A stretch of DNA of 32,230 bases, from the NCBI GenBank assembly GCA_001304215.1, contig LJVB01000010.1:1-32230 (forward strand). The letters run 5' to 3'. Of the stretch, positions 1-8,057 are shown one piece after another. Below the pieces are notes generated by a model. That model was not told where the DNA came from. It ran no database searches and worked only from the letters and a program-made list of their open reading frames with translations. How positions within the stretch are numbered: the stretch's first letter is position 1; each line of letters opens with the position of its first letter. A program made the position numbers and the translations under genes. The DNA is from Acidithiobacillales bacterium SM1_46 (GTDB lineage: Bacteria > Pseudomonadota > Gammaproteobacteria > Acidiferrobacterales > Sulfurifustaceae).

Positions 1-125
1 GCCGCATCATTACTATCATTTCCGCAGCCTGTCAGCGCCACGCCCGCTAGGGATGTTATGGCGATCATGACAAGGCCCGATACAAATTGTTGCCAACGAA
101 AATGTTGAGTTTTGTGCGTTTTCAT
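1..125 (-). CDS. Lipoprotein, N-terminal part (runs off left edge)
   Basis: Starts at ATG 125-123 and reads about 41 codons before the window ends. The N-terminus is basic (MKTHKTQ), followed by a hydrophobic stretch and the lipobox L-T-G-C, with the lipidated Cys at about residue 35 followed by G-N-D-S-N-D. This is a clear type II signal peptide, so the product should be an inner- or outer-membrane-anchored lipoprotein. An AAAGGAGG-type ribosome binding site lies 7-13 nt upstream. The start overlaps the stop of the CFI-box gene (ATGA), so the two are probably translationally coupled. Nothing of the mature domain is visible and no function can be assigned. Confidence 0.75.
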   Translation of the reverse strand, partial: MKTHKTQHFRWQQFVSGLVMIAITSLAGVALTGCGNDSNDA

Positions 126-1285
126 GACAAACCTCCTTTCGGCGAAGTGCCGTAATGCAGTTCCTGTGCCCCGATACGCGGGGCGGTTGTCTGCGGCGCA
201 CTCGCGCCGACAAATTCCTTCGCGGTAACAGCCACCGGTTCGGCGACCAGCCAGCGGCTCAACGCCACCAGCGGCTCCAGACCTGTCCGCACGACTCTGC
301 GAAGCATTTCGTGTTCGCGAATGACGTCGGCGACCGGCGGGCTGTAGCGGTAGTAGTACGCCACAAGCTGCTGGCCGATCTTGTTGGTCAGTAGATACTG
401 GTCGCGGAACGCCCGCAGATAGCCGATCTCCTTGGCCATCGGCGTGCCGTAGGCGGCAGTGGCAATGAAGCAGCGCGAGTCCTTGGGTGTTGCGGTGGCC
501 AACACCACATCGCGCGCACCATCCGGCGGCATCTCCTGCATCCAAAGCATGGCAACCGACGAACCGTCTGGAGTCGCGCGGAGCTGGGTTTCGGATTGCC
601 CGAGTCCCCCGGGCGCCTCGGCGAGACGTTCAAAGCTATTGCAAAAGTCGGTCGTTCGAGTGACTACTACGGAGTAGTCCGCCCCCTTGCTGTCGTTCCC
701 GTACAGGCCCCACGCCGCATACAACACATCAGTGTTCTGGGTATCGCCGGGGTCGGGCACCCCAGTCAGGGGATTGGTGATCGTGCCCGGTGTCGGCACG
801 AGGCGCGGTTCACCGACGCTGACGCGCGGATTCCAGACGTTTGACAGGTTGCGCGCCGGTCCAAAAGTTGCGCCCGAGTCGGAAGAGATCCGGACGTAGA
901 AGTTGTAGTTTCGCGTCGGGTTCGCCGTGAAGTCGGGTTCAGCAGCCATCATGTCCGGCGTGTGCGTGTAGCCCACCGCGATGGAGCTGCCGCGAACGAC
1001 GGCGCGATGGGCGCGCGCGTTATCGATTGCGCTCAGTCCGCCCGGATCGCTCACGTTCTGCGCGGCGCTCTGCGGTTCGATGTCTTCCGGGCGATAGCCG
1101 GTGGATGCCGCGTTCGTCGAGTCCTTCAGCCCGCGCAGTACGACGATGTCAGCGGGTGCGCCCGGCATGGTGGCGGGGCCCTGACGATAAAGAATGACGA
1201 CGCGCAGCGGCGAGGTACCGGCCTGTGTCGCTCCCTGCAGAACGACGCGCGCACGACGGGCATTGAGATTCGGGTCGCTCACCAC
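122..1285 (-). CDS. CFI-box-CTERM protein, C-terminal part of a frameshifted gene
   Basis: This is the downstream half of a secreted protein whose upstream half is in another frame (1300-2322). The frame is open back to about 1375, and residues encoded just upstream of the nominal GTG start read as continuous protein (S-G-G-G-G-K-S then [15 protein letters not shown]), so the GTG is probably not a true start. The middle has repeat-like stretches such as [15 protein letters not shown] and [17 protein letters not shown], resembling the Asp-box or sialidase-like beta-propeller repeats of the first half. Near the C-terminus is the motif C-F-I-A-T-A-A-Y-G, the hallmark of CFI-box-CTERM domains, followed by an amphipathic, Arg-rich helical tail. 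The function of that box is not known. The stop TGA overlaps the ATG of the downstream lipoprotein gene. Confidence 0.72.
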   Translation of the reverse strand: MVSDPNLNARRARVVLQGATQAGTSPLRVVILYRQGPATMPGAPADIVVLRGLKDSTNAASTGYRPEDIEPQSAAQNVSDPGGLSAIDNARAHRAVVRGSSIAVGYTHTPDMMAAEPDFTANPTRNYNFYVRISSDSGATFGPARNLSNVWNPRVSVGEPRLVPTPGTITNPLTGVPDPGDTQNTDVLYAAWGLYGNDSKGADYSVVVTRTTDFCNSFERLAEAPGGLGQSETQLRATPDGSSVAMLWMQEMPPDGARDVVLATATPKDSRCFIATAAYGTPMAKEIGYLRAFRDQYLLTNKIGQQLVAYYYRYSPPVADVIREHEMLRRVVRTGLEPLVALSRWLVAEPVAVTAKEFVGASAPQTTAPRIGAQELHYGTSPKGGLS

Positions 1286-1299
1286 GATGCCGTCGCTCT

Positions 1300-2322
1300 C
1301 TACGTCCGGCGTGTCGAAGCGGAACGAGTGGTAGTGAACGCTCTTTCCGCCGCCACCGCTTGATCCTTGCCACCACCACCGCCACCCTTCGACTCTTCAT
1401 ATACGATGGCCGCAGTAGTCCCGCTCATCTGGAGCGTCGGGCGCGATGCCCCGGGCCCGGTTGGTGGGCCGTCGCCCGGCGGCGGTGTGGGAACGTTGTC
1501 GGTAAGTTGCACGATCTTGCTGCGCAGCAGCGGGTTCGCGCCGGCGAGGTTCGCCGCGTACGTGTACCAGATGTTGGTGCCGCCCGTGGTGTGTGCACCG
1601 GATCCGCCGTCTCCTGGCCCCTCAGCTTCGCCGGGCTGAAGCCCGAGCGGATCTTCTTGCCAGGCAATTGCAAAGCCGTTGTTGCTCTGCGAACCGGACA
1701 CCACATCGTTCGTGGCATCGCGCCGGGCGTCCGTCAGCTGTTCGCTTGTCCATGTCGCACCGGCATCCACCGAGCGCGCTGTCCACACGCACTTGTATGG
1801 CTCATTCGGTACCATTGCCGTGTTGATGAGCTGATCGGGATTGGGTAGCTCGCCGGTGTCAAGCGTTGGGCAATACGAGCTGCTCCAAGTCACCAGCACG
1901 CTGCGGTTGGCGTTGTTGGCATAAAATTGCGGCGCGAATATCGAGGCTTTGCGGTTCGATGCGAAGAAGGCGACGCCCTGCACGGCAATCGCCTGGCCGC
2001 CAGTCGGCTGGTCGGTGGCATCGCGTGAGAGCAGGGCGGGCGCTTCCCACGTTACGCCGCCATCAAAGGAGCGGCGCGCATAGACATTGAACTCGCCATT
2101 CGGTGTTCCAGATGCGTCGATGTAGACGACCAGGATTGGCTTTACAAACTCGCCGTTGTCGACATACGTAAGCCGTGCGAGCCGGCCTTTCTCGCTAGCC
2201 GCAGCGGATTGGGAAACGTTGACCGCAGTATCGAACTGAAGCTGTATAGCCGCGTAGGCTGCTGCAATCATGGCGAGGGTTGCGGTCGCGAACGCGACGC
2301 GAATCTTTGTGCGTTCTCTCAT
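1300..2322 (-). CDS. Secreted sialidase-like repeat protein, N-terminal part of the frameshifted CFI-box gene
   Basis: The start is ATG 2322-2320, chosen because a strong AGGAGG ribosome binding site sits 6 nt upstream and the product begins with a good Sec signal peptide ([18 protein letters not shown]...AYA). The mature region has beta-propeller-like repeats typical of BNR or sialidase-fold secreted proteins: [17 protein letters not shown] and [17 protein letters not shown], each with the S-x-D-x-G-x-T-W Asp-box. No sialidase catalytic residues can be identified, so an enzymatic role is not claimed. The protein runs into a GGGGGG run near 1370, then goes out of frame and stops at 1302-1300. 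The continuation is encoded at 122-1375. The whole gene (122-2322) is probably one protein of about 730 residues that is now split. Confidence 0.75.
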   Translation of the reverse strand: MRERTKIRVAFATATLAMIAAAYAAIQLQFDTAVNVSQSAAASEKGRLARLTYVDNGEFVKPILVVYIDASGTPNGEFNVYARRSFDGGVTWEAPALLSRDATDQPTGGQAIAVQGVAFFASNRKASIFAPQFYANNANRSVLVTWSSSYCPTLDTGELPNPDQLINTAMVPNEPYKCVWTARSVDAGATWTSEQLTDARRDATNDVVSGSQSNNGFAIAWQEDPLGLQPGEAEGPGDGGSGAHTTGGTNIWYTYAANLAGANPLLRSKIVQLTDNVPTPPPGDGPPTGPGASRPTLQMSGTTAAIVYEESKGGGGGGKDQAVAAERAFTTTRSASTRRT

Positions 2323-2419
2323 GACACCCTCCTGCAGATTCTTTAGTCGTTCATTGCTCCAGCTGTAGTGGGGACCTTCTTGCTCTCTTCTTGTACAGGT
2401 ACTATGTGCGCCAACGTCT

Positions 2420-2481
2420 CTGTCAGCTTTGACAGGTATCAAATTTTCACCAGGCATGTGTCGCTGTCAGAGTGACAGCGA
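2420..2481. promoter_or_regulatory. Two TGTCA/TGACA palindromes, candidate operators
   Basis: The arms CTGTCA (2420-2425) and TGACAG (2430-2435) are separated by 4 nt. The arms TCGCTGTCA (2461-2469) and TGACAGCGA (2473-2481) form a perfect 9-bp inverted repeat around GAG. Both share the TGTCA...TGACA core, their centres are about 43.5 bp apart (roughly four helical turns), and they lie 100-160 bp upstream of the CFI-box start. This looks like a pair of binding sites for a dimeric regulator. The regulator is not identifiable from the sequence. Confidence 0.45.
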
Positions 2482-2730
2482 ACTGCGAGAAGAATTTATG
2501 GAACCATTTCTTCCGTGCCCGTCGCTGCGGATCAGTTTTGGGGGATGCGGTGTCGCGACATGCTGGCACCGAGACATTGCCGAACGATCGACGCCCTAGA
2601 ACACTGAATACGTTCGCCAAAAGCGGGATCGTCCCAGCACGTCGGAGATGGGCGTAGCACCGAGCCTGACAGGCGCGGAGTGCGCCCGGCCTTCTCGATC
2701 GGCGTGATCGCCAGATCACTTGATTGCGTC

Positions 2731-2758
2731 AAAAAAAGATCGCGCGCGGGCGGGCGAT
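2731..2758 (-). terminator. Probable intrinsic terminator of the amidotransferase-ROK operon
   Basis: On the minus strand, ATCGC (2758-2754) pairs with GCGAT (2743-2739) around a GC-rich interior, followed within 2 nt by seven T residues (2737-2731). It lies about 37 nt past the ROK stop codon, in the right orientation. Confidence 0.5.
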
Positions 2759-2794
2759 GAGATCACACACGCTGTCGTGATGCCGGAAATATGT

Positions 2795-3694
2795 TCACTT
2801 GTGGTCGACTACCCAAAGCTGGGCCGCGCCTCGCACCCCGGAGCTGTCACCGTGGCTATTGCGCAGAATCGGCGTTCGCAGTTCGTCGCTAAACAGGTAA
2901 CGCGCGACCGCCTTGCGTCCATCGGAATAGAGTCGCCCGATGTTCGACATGCCGCCGCCGAGCACCACGGCGTCGGGGTCCAGGATGTTGATCACGACCG
3001 ACAACGCGCGCCCGAACCGGTCGAAGTAGCGTTGCATCGCGGCTATGGCGAGCGGATCTCCTTGCTCCGCAAGCGCTACGATGCGGACAGTGTCATGCGC
3101 TGCATCACCACCACTGGAGCGATAGTCATGCAGCAAGCCGGGCCCGGAAAGAAGCGTCTCGACGCAGCCACGCTTGCCGCAGTAGCAGGGCGGCCCGTGC
3201 GCTTCGAGGACGTTGTGTCCCCACTCACCGGCGATATGCTGCGGGCCTTCGTGCAGCCGGCCGTGGAACACGATTCCGCCTCCCACACCGGTTCCCATGA
3301 TGACGCCGAATACGACGCCATGGTCTTGTCCCGCTCCATCGATCGCCTCGGAAAGCGCAAAGCAGTTGGCGTCGTTGGCGATCCGGATCTCGCGCGCGAG
3401 TAATCGCTCGAGGTCCTGCTTGATTGGCTTGCCGTTAAGACACACGGTGTTCGAATTCTTGAGGCAACCGCTGCGCGCAGAGATCGCGCCGGGAGTACCG
3501 ATACCGACCGAACACTCATGGCTCGCAGTTCTTTCGAGATCGTGTATGAGCGAGACGACGTTGGCGAGTATGGCTTCGTAGCCCTCGGCCTGCGGAGTCG
3601 GGCGGCGCTCGCGCGCAAGGATCGCACCGCTTGCGTCCATGACAACGCCCTCGGTCTTGGTGCCACCCAGGTCGACGCCGATGCGCAGTGTCAC
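2795..3694 (-). CDS. ROK-family sugar kinase (fructokinase or GlcNAc kinase type)
   Basis: The 299 residues are the usual length for Mak/NagK-type ROK kinases, which phosphorylate free hexoses or N-acetylhexosamines with ATP in the cytoplasm. Visible features are the N-terminal phosphate-binding loop DLGGTKTEG (residues 8-16), N-D-A-N-C with the likely catalytic Asp108, the glycine-rich G-T-G-V-G-G-G (134-140), and the ROK zinc site made of His160 in EWGHN and Cys170, Cys172 and Cys177 in CYCGKRGC. G-G-G-M-S near the C-terminus is the adenosine-side glycine motif. Key residues are intact, so the enzyme should be active; substrate cannot be fixed from sequence. The start overlaps the amidotransferase stop by 4 nt (ATGA), so the two form one operon. 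Confidence 0.9.
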   Translation of the reverse strand: MTLRIGVDLGGTKTEGVVMDASGAILARERRPTPQAEGYEAILANVVSLIHDLERTASHECSVGIGTPGAISARSGCLKNSNTVCLNGKPIKQDLERLLAREIRIANDANCFALSEAIDGAGQDHGVVFGVIMGTGVGGGIVFHGRLHEGPQHIAGEWGHNVLEAHGPPCYCGKRGCVETLLSGPGLLHDYRSSGGDAAHDTVRIVALAEQGDPLAIAAMQRYFDRFGRALSVVINILDPDAVVLGGGMSNIGRLYSDGRKAVARYLFSDELRTPILRNSHGDSSGVRGAAQLWVVDHK

Positions 3695-4395
3695 TTCAGA
3701 CCCTTGATCCAGCGGGCGTAAAACACATCTGCAATGCGGTTCATGCGTTCAGCGCGCGCGACGAGATTGACGCGCATCTGCCGTGCGCTTTGCACCGTAT
3801 CCGTCGGTCTGGCGATCTCGGCCGCACCGGCACGCGCCCAGCTGCGCACGAGCACCGGCGTCATCTCGACGTGACACTGGAAGGCAAGATGCTTGCCGAG
3901 GACAAAGGCCTGATGCCTGCAATCTCGACTCTTGAGAATGGCGGTTGCGCCGGACGGCAGCCCGCTGAAGGTCTCGCCGTGCCAGTGGAATACCTCGAAT
4001 TGCGGCGCGAGCCCGGTCATCCAATCGTGCGCGACGGAAGATTCAATGACGCGCACCGGCAGCCAGCCGATCTCCTTCACGCGGTTGCGCGTCACGCGCC
4101 CGCCGAACGCCCTGGCCATGAGCTGCCCGCCAAGACAGTGTCCGAGTACGGGCACGTCCTTTTGCGCCGCCTCTCGAATCAATGCCAGTACCGGCGGTAT
4201 CCATGGGAGGCGGTCGTTGGCGCTCATCGGGCCGCCCATGAAGACCAAGCCGGAAATTCCGGCTATGCTTTTTGGCACTGCTTCGCCCGCATCGATGCGC
4301 ACGAGACGGTAGCGAAGATTGTGGCGCGCAAGGAAGTCGGCAAGATAGCCGGGTCCTTCGTGAGCGGCATGGCGAAATACCAGTATCTCTGGCAT
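3691..4395 (-). CDS. Class I glutamine amidotransferase domain protein
   Basis: This is a stand-alone GATase1 domain of 234 residues. The nucleophile elbow G-H-C-L-G-G-Q carries Cys87, and C-H-V-E provides His175 and Glu177, completing the Cys-His-Glu triad that hydrolyses glutamine to release ammonia. V-F-M-G-G-P-M-S near residue 51 matches the oxyanion-hole region of GMP-synthase-like family members. No synthetase partner is encoded beside it, and many stand-alone homologues have unknown acceptors or act as gamma-glutamyl hydrolases. It begins only 16 nt from the divergent protease gene and is translationally coupled to the ROK kinase gene. Residues 195-234 form a basic helical tail that is not part of the catalytic triad. 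Confidence 0.88.
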   Translation of the reverse strand: MPEILVFRHAAHEGPGYLADFLARHNLRYRLVRIDAGEAVPKSIAGISGLVFMGGPMSANDRLPWIPPVLALIREAAQKDVPVLGHCLGGQLMARAFGGRVTRNRVKEIGWLPVRVIESSVAHDWMTGLAPQFEVFHWHGETFSGLPSGATAILKSRDCRHQAFVLGKHLAFQCHVEMTPVLVRSWARAGAAEIARPTDTVQSARQMRVNLVARAERMNRIADVFYARWIKGLK

Positions 4396-4411
4396 GCGAG
4401 GATTCTAATCG

Positions 4412-5092
4412 GTGGGGCGAACATTGCGGAACAGAGCGGGTTGCAAAGGCGTTGTCGGCGTGTTTGTCGGCGTGCTACTCGCGCTCGCCGTGCACCCGGC
4501 TGGTGCAGTGGAGAAGGTTTCCCTGCAGGCTCTATTTAAGGATAAGGCGATCGTGGTGATCGACGGCAAGCGCCGTGTCCTGAAAAGCGGTGAGCCCAGC
4601 CCGGAGGGTGTGCGGCTCAAGGCCACTGATACGCAGCAGGAAACCGCAACACTCGAGGTCGACGGCAAGGAGCGAACCATTCGGCTGGGAACGGTTGTTT
4701 CCAGCTTCGCTCGCGCCCCCGACAAGGGCAAGGTCACGCTCTACCCGAACGGCAAGCACTTCTATGCCGATGGCACGATTAACAGCGTGCCGGTACGGTT
4801 CGTGGTCGATACCGGTGCGACCACCATCGCCATGAACAGTAGGGAGGCCAGGCGTATTGGAATCGACTACAAACGCTTCGGCGTGCCTGGTGTCTCAAGT
4901 ACTGCTGGCGGCTTTGTGAGGACCTATTCGCTCAAACTTGAGCGAGTTGAGCTCGGCGAAATTGTCCTTTTCAATGTCGATGCTGGCGTCGTGGAAGGCG
5001 GCTTCCCGCAGGATATCCTGCTCGGCATGTCGTTCCTGGGCCAGCTCGATATGCAGCAGTACGTCGATCGCATGGAACTAATGCAGCGTTAA
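4412..5092 (+). CDS. Retropepsin-like (clan AA) aspartic protease, TIGR02281 type, copy 1
   Basis: An N-terminal signal peptide (hydrophobic VVGVFVGVLLALAV then HPAGA) implies a periplasmic product. A conserved domain of about 65 residues (VSLQALFKDKAIVVIDGKR onward) precedes a single-lobe aspartic protease domain with the catalytic motif V-V-D-T-G-A-T (Asp133) and the flap-side sequence S-T-A-G-G. Near the end is L-G-M-S-F-L-G, the conserved I/L-G-x-x-F/A-L motif. Such single-lobe proteases work as dimers. The GTG start at 4412 leaves only 16 nt to the divergent amidotransferase start; a downstream in-frame GTG could be the true start, shortening the signal peptide by several residues. The following gene is a close paralogue. 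Confidence 0.85.
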   Translation: MGRTLRNRAGCKGVVGVFVGVLLALAVHPAGAVEKVSLQALFKDKAIVVIDGKRRVLKSGEPSPEGVRLKATDTQQETATLEVDGKERTIRLGTVVSSFARAPDKGKVTLYPNGKHFYADGTINSVPVRFVVDTGATTIAMNSREARRIGIDYKRFGVPGVSSTAGGFVRTYSLKLERVELGEIVLFNVDAGVVEGGFPQDILLGMSFLGQLDMQQYVDRMELMQR

Positions 5093-5136
5093 GCGTGTTG
5101 CTGCCGGGCCCCGGGGCGCCGCAATCGCAGGTGCAA

Positions 5137-5154
5137 GCGCCGGCGGGCCGGCGC
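5137..5154 (+). terminator. Hairpin after protease copy 1
   Basis: A perfect 7-bp GC stem, GCGCCGG and CCGGCGC around CGGG, lies 45 nt after the first protease stop and is followed by CTTCTCC. There is no run of T, so it may be a weak or Rho-assisted terminator, or a processing hairpin between the two paralogues. Confidence 0.35.
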
Positions 5155-5306
5155 CTTCTCCGTAGTTTGCGCCTCCATCACTATCGTGACGGTTTTCTGA
5201 CGAAATTCCCCCACAGGCATGAGTCTTGCTCATGGTTACCCGGAGCGGCGTGACCGGCGGGGAAGCTGGCCGCCCGGAGAACCAGAATGGATTTCGGGGG
5301 AACGGA

Positions 5307-5981
5307 ATGAAGGCTCGCAGTGCGGTGGTGACGGGTATGACGGCGGCGCTCTTGTTTACGGTTGCGGCGGCGTTCGCGGCGGTGCCGAAGATCAGGGTCC
5401 AGGCACTGTTCGAAAACAAGGCGCTGTTCACCATCGATGGCAACCGCCGGCTGCTCAAGGTCGGCGAGGTCAGCCCGGAGGGCGTGAGGCTCATCGCCAC
5501 CGATACCCGGTCCGAGCGCATGATCGTCGAGCGTGACGGACGGCAGGAGGTGCTGGTGCTGGGAGTGGTCATGATGCCACGGGTGGATAATGACCCGGTG
5601 GAGGCCGCGCTGAATGCCAGTGTGGTACTGCAGGCGCAGGACAAGCACTTCTATGCCGACGGTGCGGTCAATGGCAAGAAGACACGCTTTCTGGTGGATA
5701 CCGGTGCGACAGTGGTGACACTGAGCGGAAACGACGCCCGACGCCTTGGCATCGCCTACGTCGGCAGCACCAATCGTGCCGAAGCGAGCACCGCTGGCGG
5801 CGATGTCTCGACTTATATGGTGAACCTGGAGCGCCTGCAGGTCGGTTCGATCGAACTGACCAATGTCGAGGCCAGCATCATCGAAGGTCGATTCCCAAAG
5901 GAGCCGCTGCTTGGAATGTCGGCGCTGGGCCAACTCAATGTGCGCCACGACGGCGAGCGCATGGAACTTAGCAAGCGCTAG
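5307..5981 (+). CDS. Retropepsin-like (clan AA) aspartic protease, TIGR02281 type, copy 2
   Basis: ATG 5307 is preferred over upstream in-frame starts because it is preceded by a purine-rich GGGGGAACGG site and opens a textbook signal peptide (MKARSAVVTGMTAALLFTVAAAFA). The 224-residue product has the same plan as copy 1: the N-terminal domain with VQALFENKALFTIDGNRR and S-P-E-G-V-R-L, then the aspartic protease domain with V-D-T-G-A-T (Asp131), S-T-A-G-G and L-G-M-S-A-L-G. It is clearly a tandem duplicate that has diverged, with both catalytic motifs kept. Targets of these periplasmic proteases are not known. A strong terminator follows the gene. Confidence 0.87.
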   Translation: MKARSAVVTGMTAALLFTVAAAFAAVPKIRVQALFENKALFTIDGNRRLLKVGEVSPEGVRLIATDTRSERMIVERDGRQEVLVLGVVMMPRVDNDPVEAALNASVVLQAQDKHFYADGAVNGKKTRFLVDTGATVVTLSGNDARRLGIAYVGSTNRAEASTAGGDVSTYMVNLERLQVGSIELTNVEASIIEGRFPKEPLLGMSALGQLNVRHDGERMELSKR

Positions 5982-6016
5982 TAAACAGACTTACCCAACT
6001 CTCTCCTGTTGTTGAA

Positions 6017-6066
6017 CTCCGCATCGGCAGGCGGTATGTTGCCTACCGACAGCGGAGACTTTTTTT
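6017..6066 (+). terminator. Intrinsic terminator or attenuator abutting the LolA-like start codon
   Basis: CTCCGC (6017-6022) pairs with GCGGAG (6052-6057). Inside, TCGG (6024-6027) pairs with CCGA (6046-6049) and AGGC (6029-6032) with GCCT (6041-6044), around an 8-nt loop. Seven T residues follow (6060-6066) and the ATG of the next gene begins at 6067. The descending arm contains GGAG, the only ribosome binding site for that gene. It ends the protease transcript and must be read through, or bypassed, to express the next operon. Confidence 0.8.
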
Positions 6067-6825
6067 ATGGGGGTTTGGAAAACCTCGATCGTTGCCACAG
6101 CGCTGCTGCTGATTGCCAAATCGGCCGGCGCGGCCGAGGCAAGTGCGGCGCAGATCATCAAGAGCGCCATCGACTACTGGCGCGACGTTTCCTCCTATTC
6201 CGTCGTGGACATGACTATCCACCGTCCCGATTGGGAGCGCACCATGACGATTCGCGTATGGACGCGTGGCAGCAAGGAATCGCTCGTCCGCGTCACCGCA
6301 CCGCCCAAGGACGCCGGCAACGCCACACTGCTCCTTGACAACGACATGTGGAGCTTCACGCCCAAGATCAATCGCGTCATCAAGATCCCGTCGAGCATGA
6401 TGAACCAGAGCTGGATGGGATCGGATTTCTCCAACAACGATCTTGCCAAGGCCGACGACCTGATCGAGCAATACGATCATAAGCTACTGCGCACCGAGTC
6501 ACATGAGGGCCGCAAGGTCTATGTCATCGAGTCGGTGCCCAAGGAGGCTGCGCCCGTTGTGTGGGGCAAGGAAGTCGTAAAGGTGCGCGAAGACTGGATA
6601 ATGCTTGAGCACGAGTTCTATGACCAGGAGAACAGGCTGCTCAAGAAGCTCGTGACGTCCGACATCAAGCCGATGGGCGGCAAGCTCATCGCCGCGCGCG
6701 AGCGAATGCAGCGAGTCGACAAGCCCGGCGAGTGGACCGACGTCGTCACGCACGAGATCAAGTTCGGGGTTACAATCGGACCCAACACGTTCACGCTGTC
6801 GAACCTTCGTAATCCGCGGGAGTAG
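6067..6825 (+). CDS. LolA-like outer membrane lipoprotein-sorting protein
   Basis: The 252-residue product has a clear Sec signal peptide (MGVWKTSIVATALLLIAKSAGA) and the LolA-like fold family signature: A-A-Q-I-I-K near the start of the mature protein, V-V-D-M-T-I-H, then V-R-V-T-A-P-P-K-D-A-G and D-N-D-M-W-S-F-T-P-K-I-N-R, typical of the COG2834 periplasmic group. These proteins are beta-half-barrels that shuttle lipids or lipoproteins; in this family the gene regularly sits beside FtsX-type permeases and a LolD-like ATPase, as here. It is distinct from the housekeeping LolA. The gene is followed after 3 nt by the first permease. The start codon directly follows a terminator T-run. Confidence 0.85.
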   Translation: MGVWKTSIVATALLLIAKSAGAAEASAAQIIKSAIDYWRDVSSYSVVDMTIHRPDWERTMTIRVWTRGSKESLVRVTAPPKDAGNATLLLDNDMWSFTPKINRVIKIPSSMMNQSWMGSDFSNNDLAKADDLIEQYDHKLLRTESHEGRKVYVIESVPKEAAPVVWGKEVVKVREDWIMLEHEFYDQENRLLKKLVTSDIKPMGGKLIAARERMQRVDKPGEWTDVVTHEIKFGVTIGPNTFTLSNLRNPRE

Positions 6826-6828
6826 GGT

Positions 6829-8055
6829 ATGGGTATTACGCTGCGATTTGCGTGGCGTAACCTGTGGCGGCATCCGCGCCGCACCTGGCTCACGGCTTCT
6901 GCCATCGCCTTTTCCGCCACGTTGCTGGTGTTCATGATCACGTTGCAGCTCGGTGCTTACGATCTCATGATCGACACCAGCCTGCGCGTATACACGGGGC
7001 AGCTGCAGGTGCAGCGCACGGGCTACCTCGATAAGCCCCAAATCCGCTCCACCATCCCCGAGGCCGCGTCCCTTGCCGCGCGGCTTCGCGGAGCCGGGTT
7101 CCCTGCGGTCGCAACTCGTGCGCAGGGCTTTGCGCTTGCCTCGAGCGGTTCACGTTCGTATGGCGTACCGGTCGTCGGTGTAGAGCCTGCGCATGAAAAG
7201 GAGGTATCGACCATTCCAGGCCGGGTGACGGAGGGGCGTTACCTTTCCGACGTGCGCGCCCAGGAGGCCGTGATTGGCGCGACCCTGGCGCGCAACCTCA
7301 AGGTGAAGTTGGGCGACGAGCTCACCCTGCTTGGCAGCGGAAAGGACGGTTCGGTCGCCGCCACCATCGTTCCGGTCGTGGGCATCTTCGAGAGCGGAAA
7401 TCCCGAGCTCGATCGCCACTTCGTGCAGTTGCCGCTTGCGACATTTCAGGACGTCTTCAGCATGGGCAGTGATGCGCATGCGATTGTATTAAGTGGTCTC
7501 GACCTGCGCACACTGGCGCAAGCGGCTACACGCGTCGAGGCAAGGTTGCCAAAGGATCAGGATCTCGTGCTAAGGCACTGGGAGGAACTGCTGCCAGGCA
7601 TCAAGGAGGCGATTCAGGCCGACATGGTGCAGAACTGGTTCACCTACATCGTGCTGATCGTGGTGGTGACCTTCAGCATTCTTAACACCTTTCTCATGTC
7701 GGTACTGGAGCGCACGCGCGAGTTCGGAGTGATGCTTGCGCTTGGGGCATCGCCCTATCGCATCGGCAGTCTCGTCATGCTCGAATCCACGCTGCTTGCG
7801 CTGCTCGGAATCTTGATCGGCATGGGATGCGGCTCGGGGCTCGCCGTTTATTTCCATTTCGAGGGATTCACCTTCCCCGGGATGGCCGAGCTCTATGGCC
7901 AGTTTGGACTGCCCGGTGTCATCCATTCGAAACTTTCTTTCACTACCCTGACGCTCGGGCCGGCAGTCATCTTTGTCTTTACCGTCGCCGCCGCCCTTTA
8001 TCCGGCGCTGCGCATCCGCCGGCTCACACCAGTTGAGGCGATTCACGCGGTGTAG
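6829..8055 (+). CDS. FtsX/MacB-type ABC transporter permease 1
   Basis: This 408-residue inner-membrane permease of the LolC/LolE/MacB superfamily has one TM segment near the N-terminus (about residues 20-45), a large periplasmic domain (about 45-270) and three TM segments in the C-terminal FtsX domain (V-L-I-V-V-V-T-F-S-I-L-N-T-F-L-M then S-V-L-E-R-T-R-E-F-G-V). The E-R-T-R-E-F-G-x-x-x-A-L-G coupling motif that meets the ATPase is intact. RNLWRHPRRTWL at the start is the family's N-terminal signature. These transporters extract or move periplasmic or lipid-linked substrates mechanically rather than through a channel. It is followed after 2 nt by its paralogous partner. Confidence 0.9.
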   Translation: MGITLRFAWRNLWRHPRRTWLTASAIAFSATLLVFMITLQLGAYDLMIDTSLRVYTGQLQVQRTGYLDKPQIRSTIPEAASLAARLRGAGFPAVATRAQGFALASSGSRSYGVPVVGVEPAHEKEVSTIPGRVTEGRYLSDVRAQEAVIGATLARNLKVKLGDELTLLGSGKDGSVAATIVPVVGIFESGNPELDRHFVQLPLATFQDVFSMGSDAHAIVLSGLDLRTLAQAATRVEARLPKDQDLVLRHWEELLPGIKEAIQADMVQNWFTYIVLIVVVTFSILNTFLMSVLERTREFGVMLALGASPYRIGSLVMLESTLLALLGILIGMGCGSGLAVYFHFEGFTFPGMAELYGQFGLPGVIHSKLSFTTLTLGPAVIFVFTVAAALYPALRIRRLTPVEAIHAV

Positions 8056-8057
8056 CC

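Larger units (their letters stand above)
2323..2794. other. Intergenic region between the CFI-box operon and the ROK kinase gene
   Basis: I see no convincing gene in these 472 nt. Short open frames on both strands have atypical composition, no ribosome binding sites and no recognisable products. The left part holds two TGTCA/TGACA palindromes upstream of the CFI-box gene. The right part holds a probable minus-strand terminator for the kinase gene. Confidence 0.6.

Noticed and set aside
2720-2732. A second FNR box, TTGATTGCGTCAA
   Set aside because: The arms match but the spacer is 3 nt instead of 4, and no gene start is positioned to use it.
3688-4539. A 283-codon open frame on the plus strand
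   Set aside because: It is antisense to the amidotransferase gene and overlaps the protease start in another frame.
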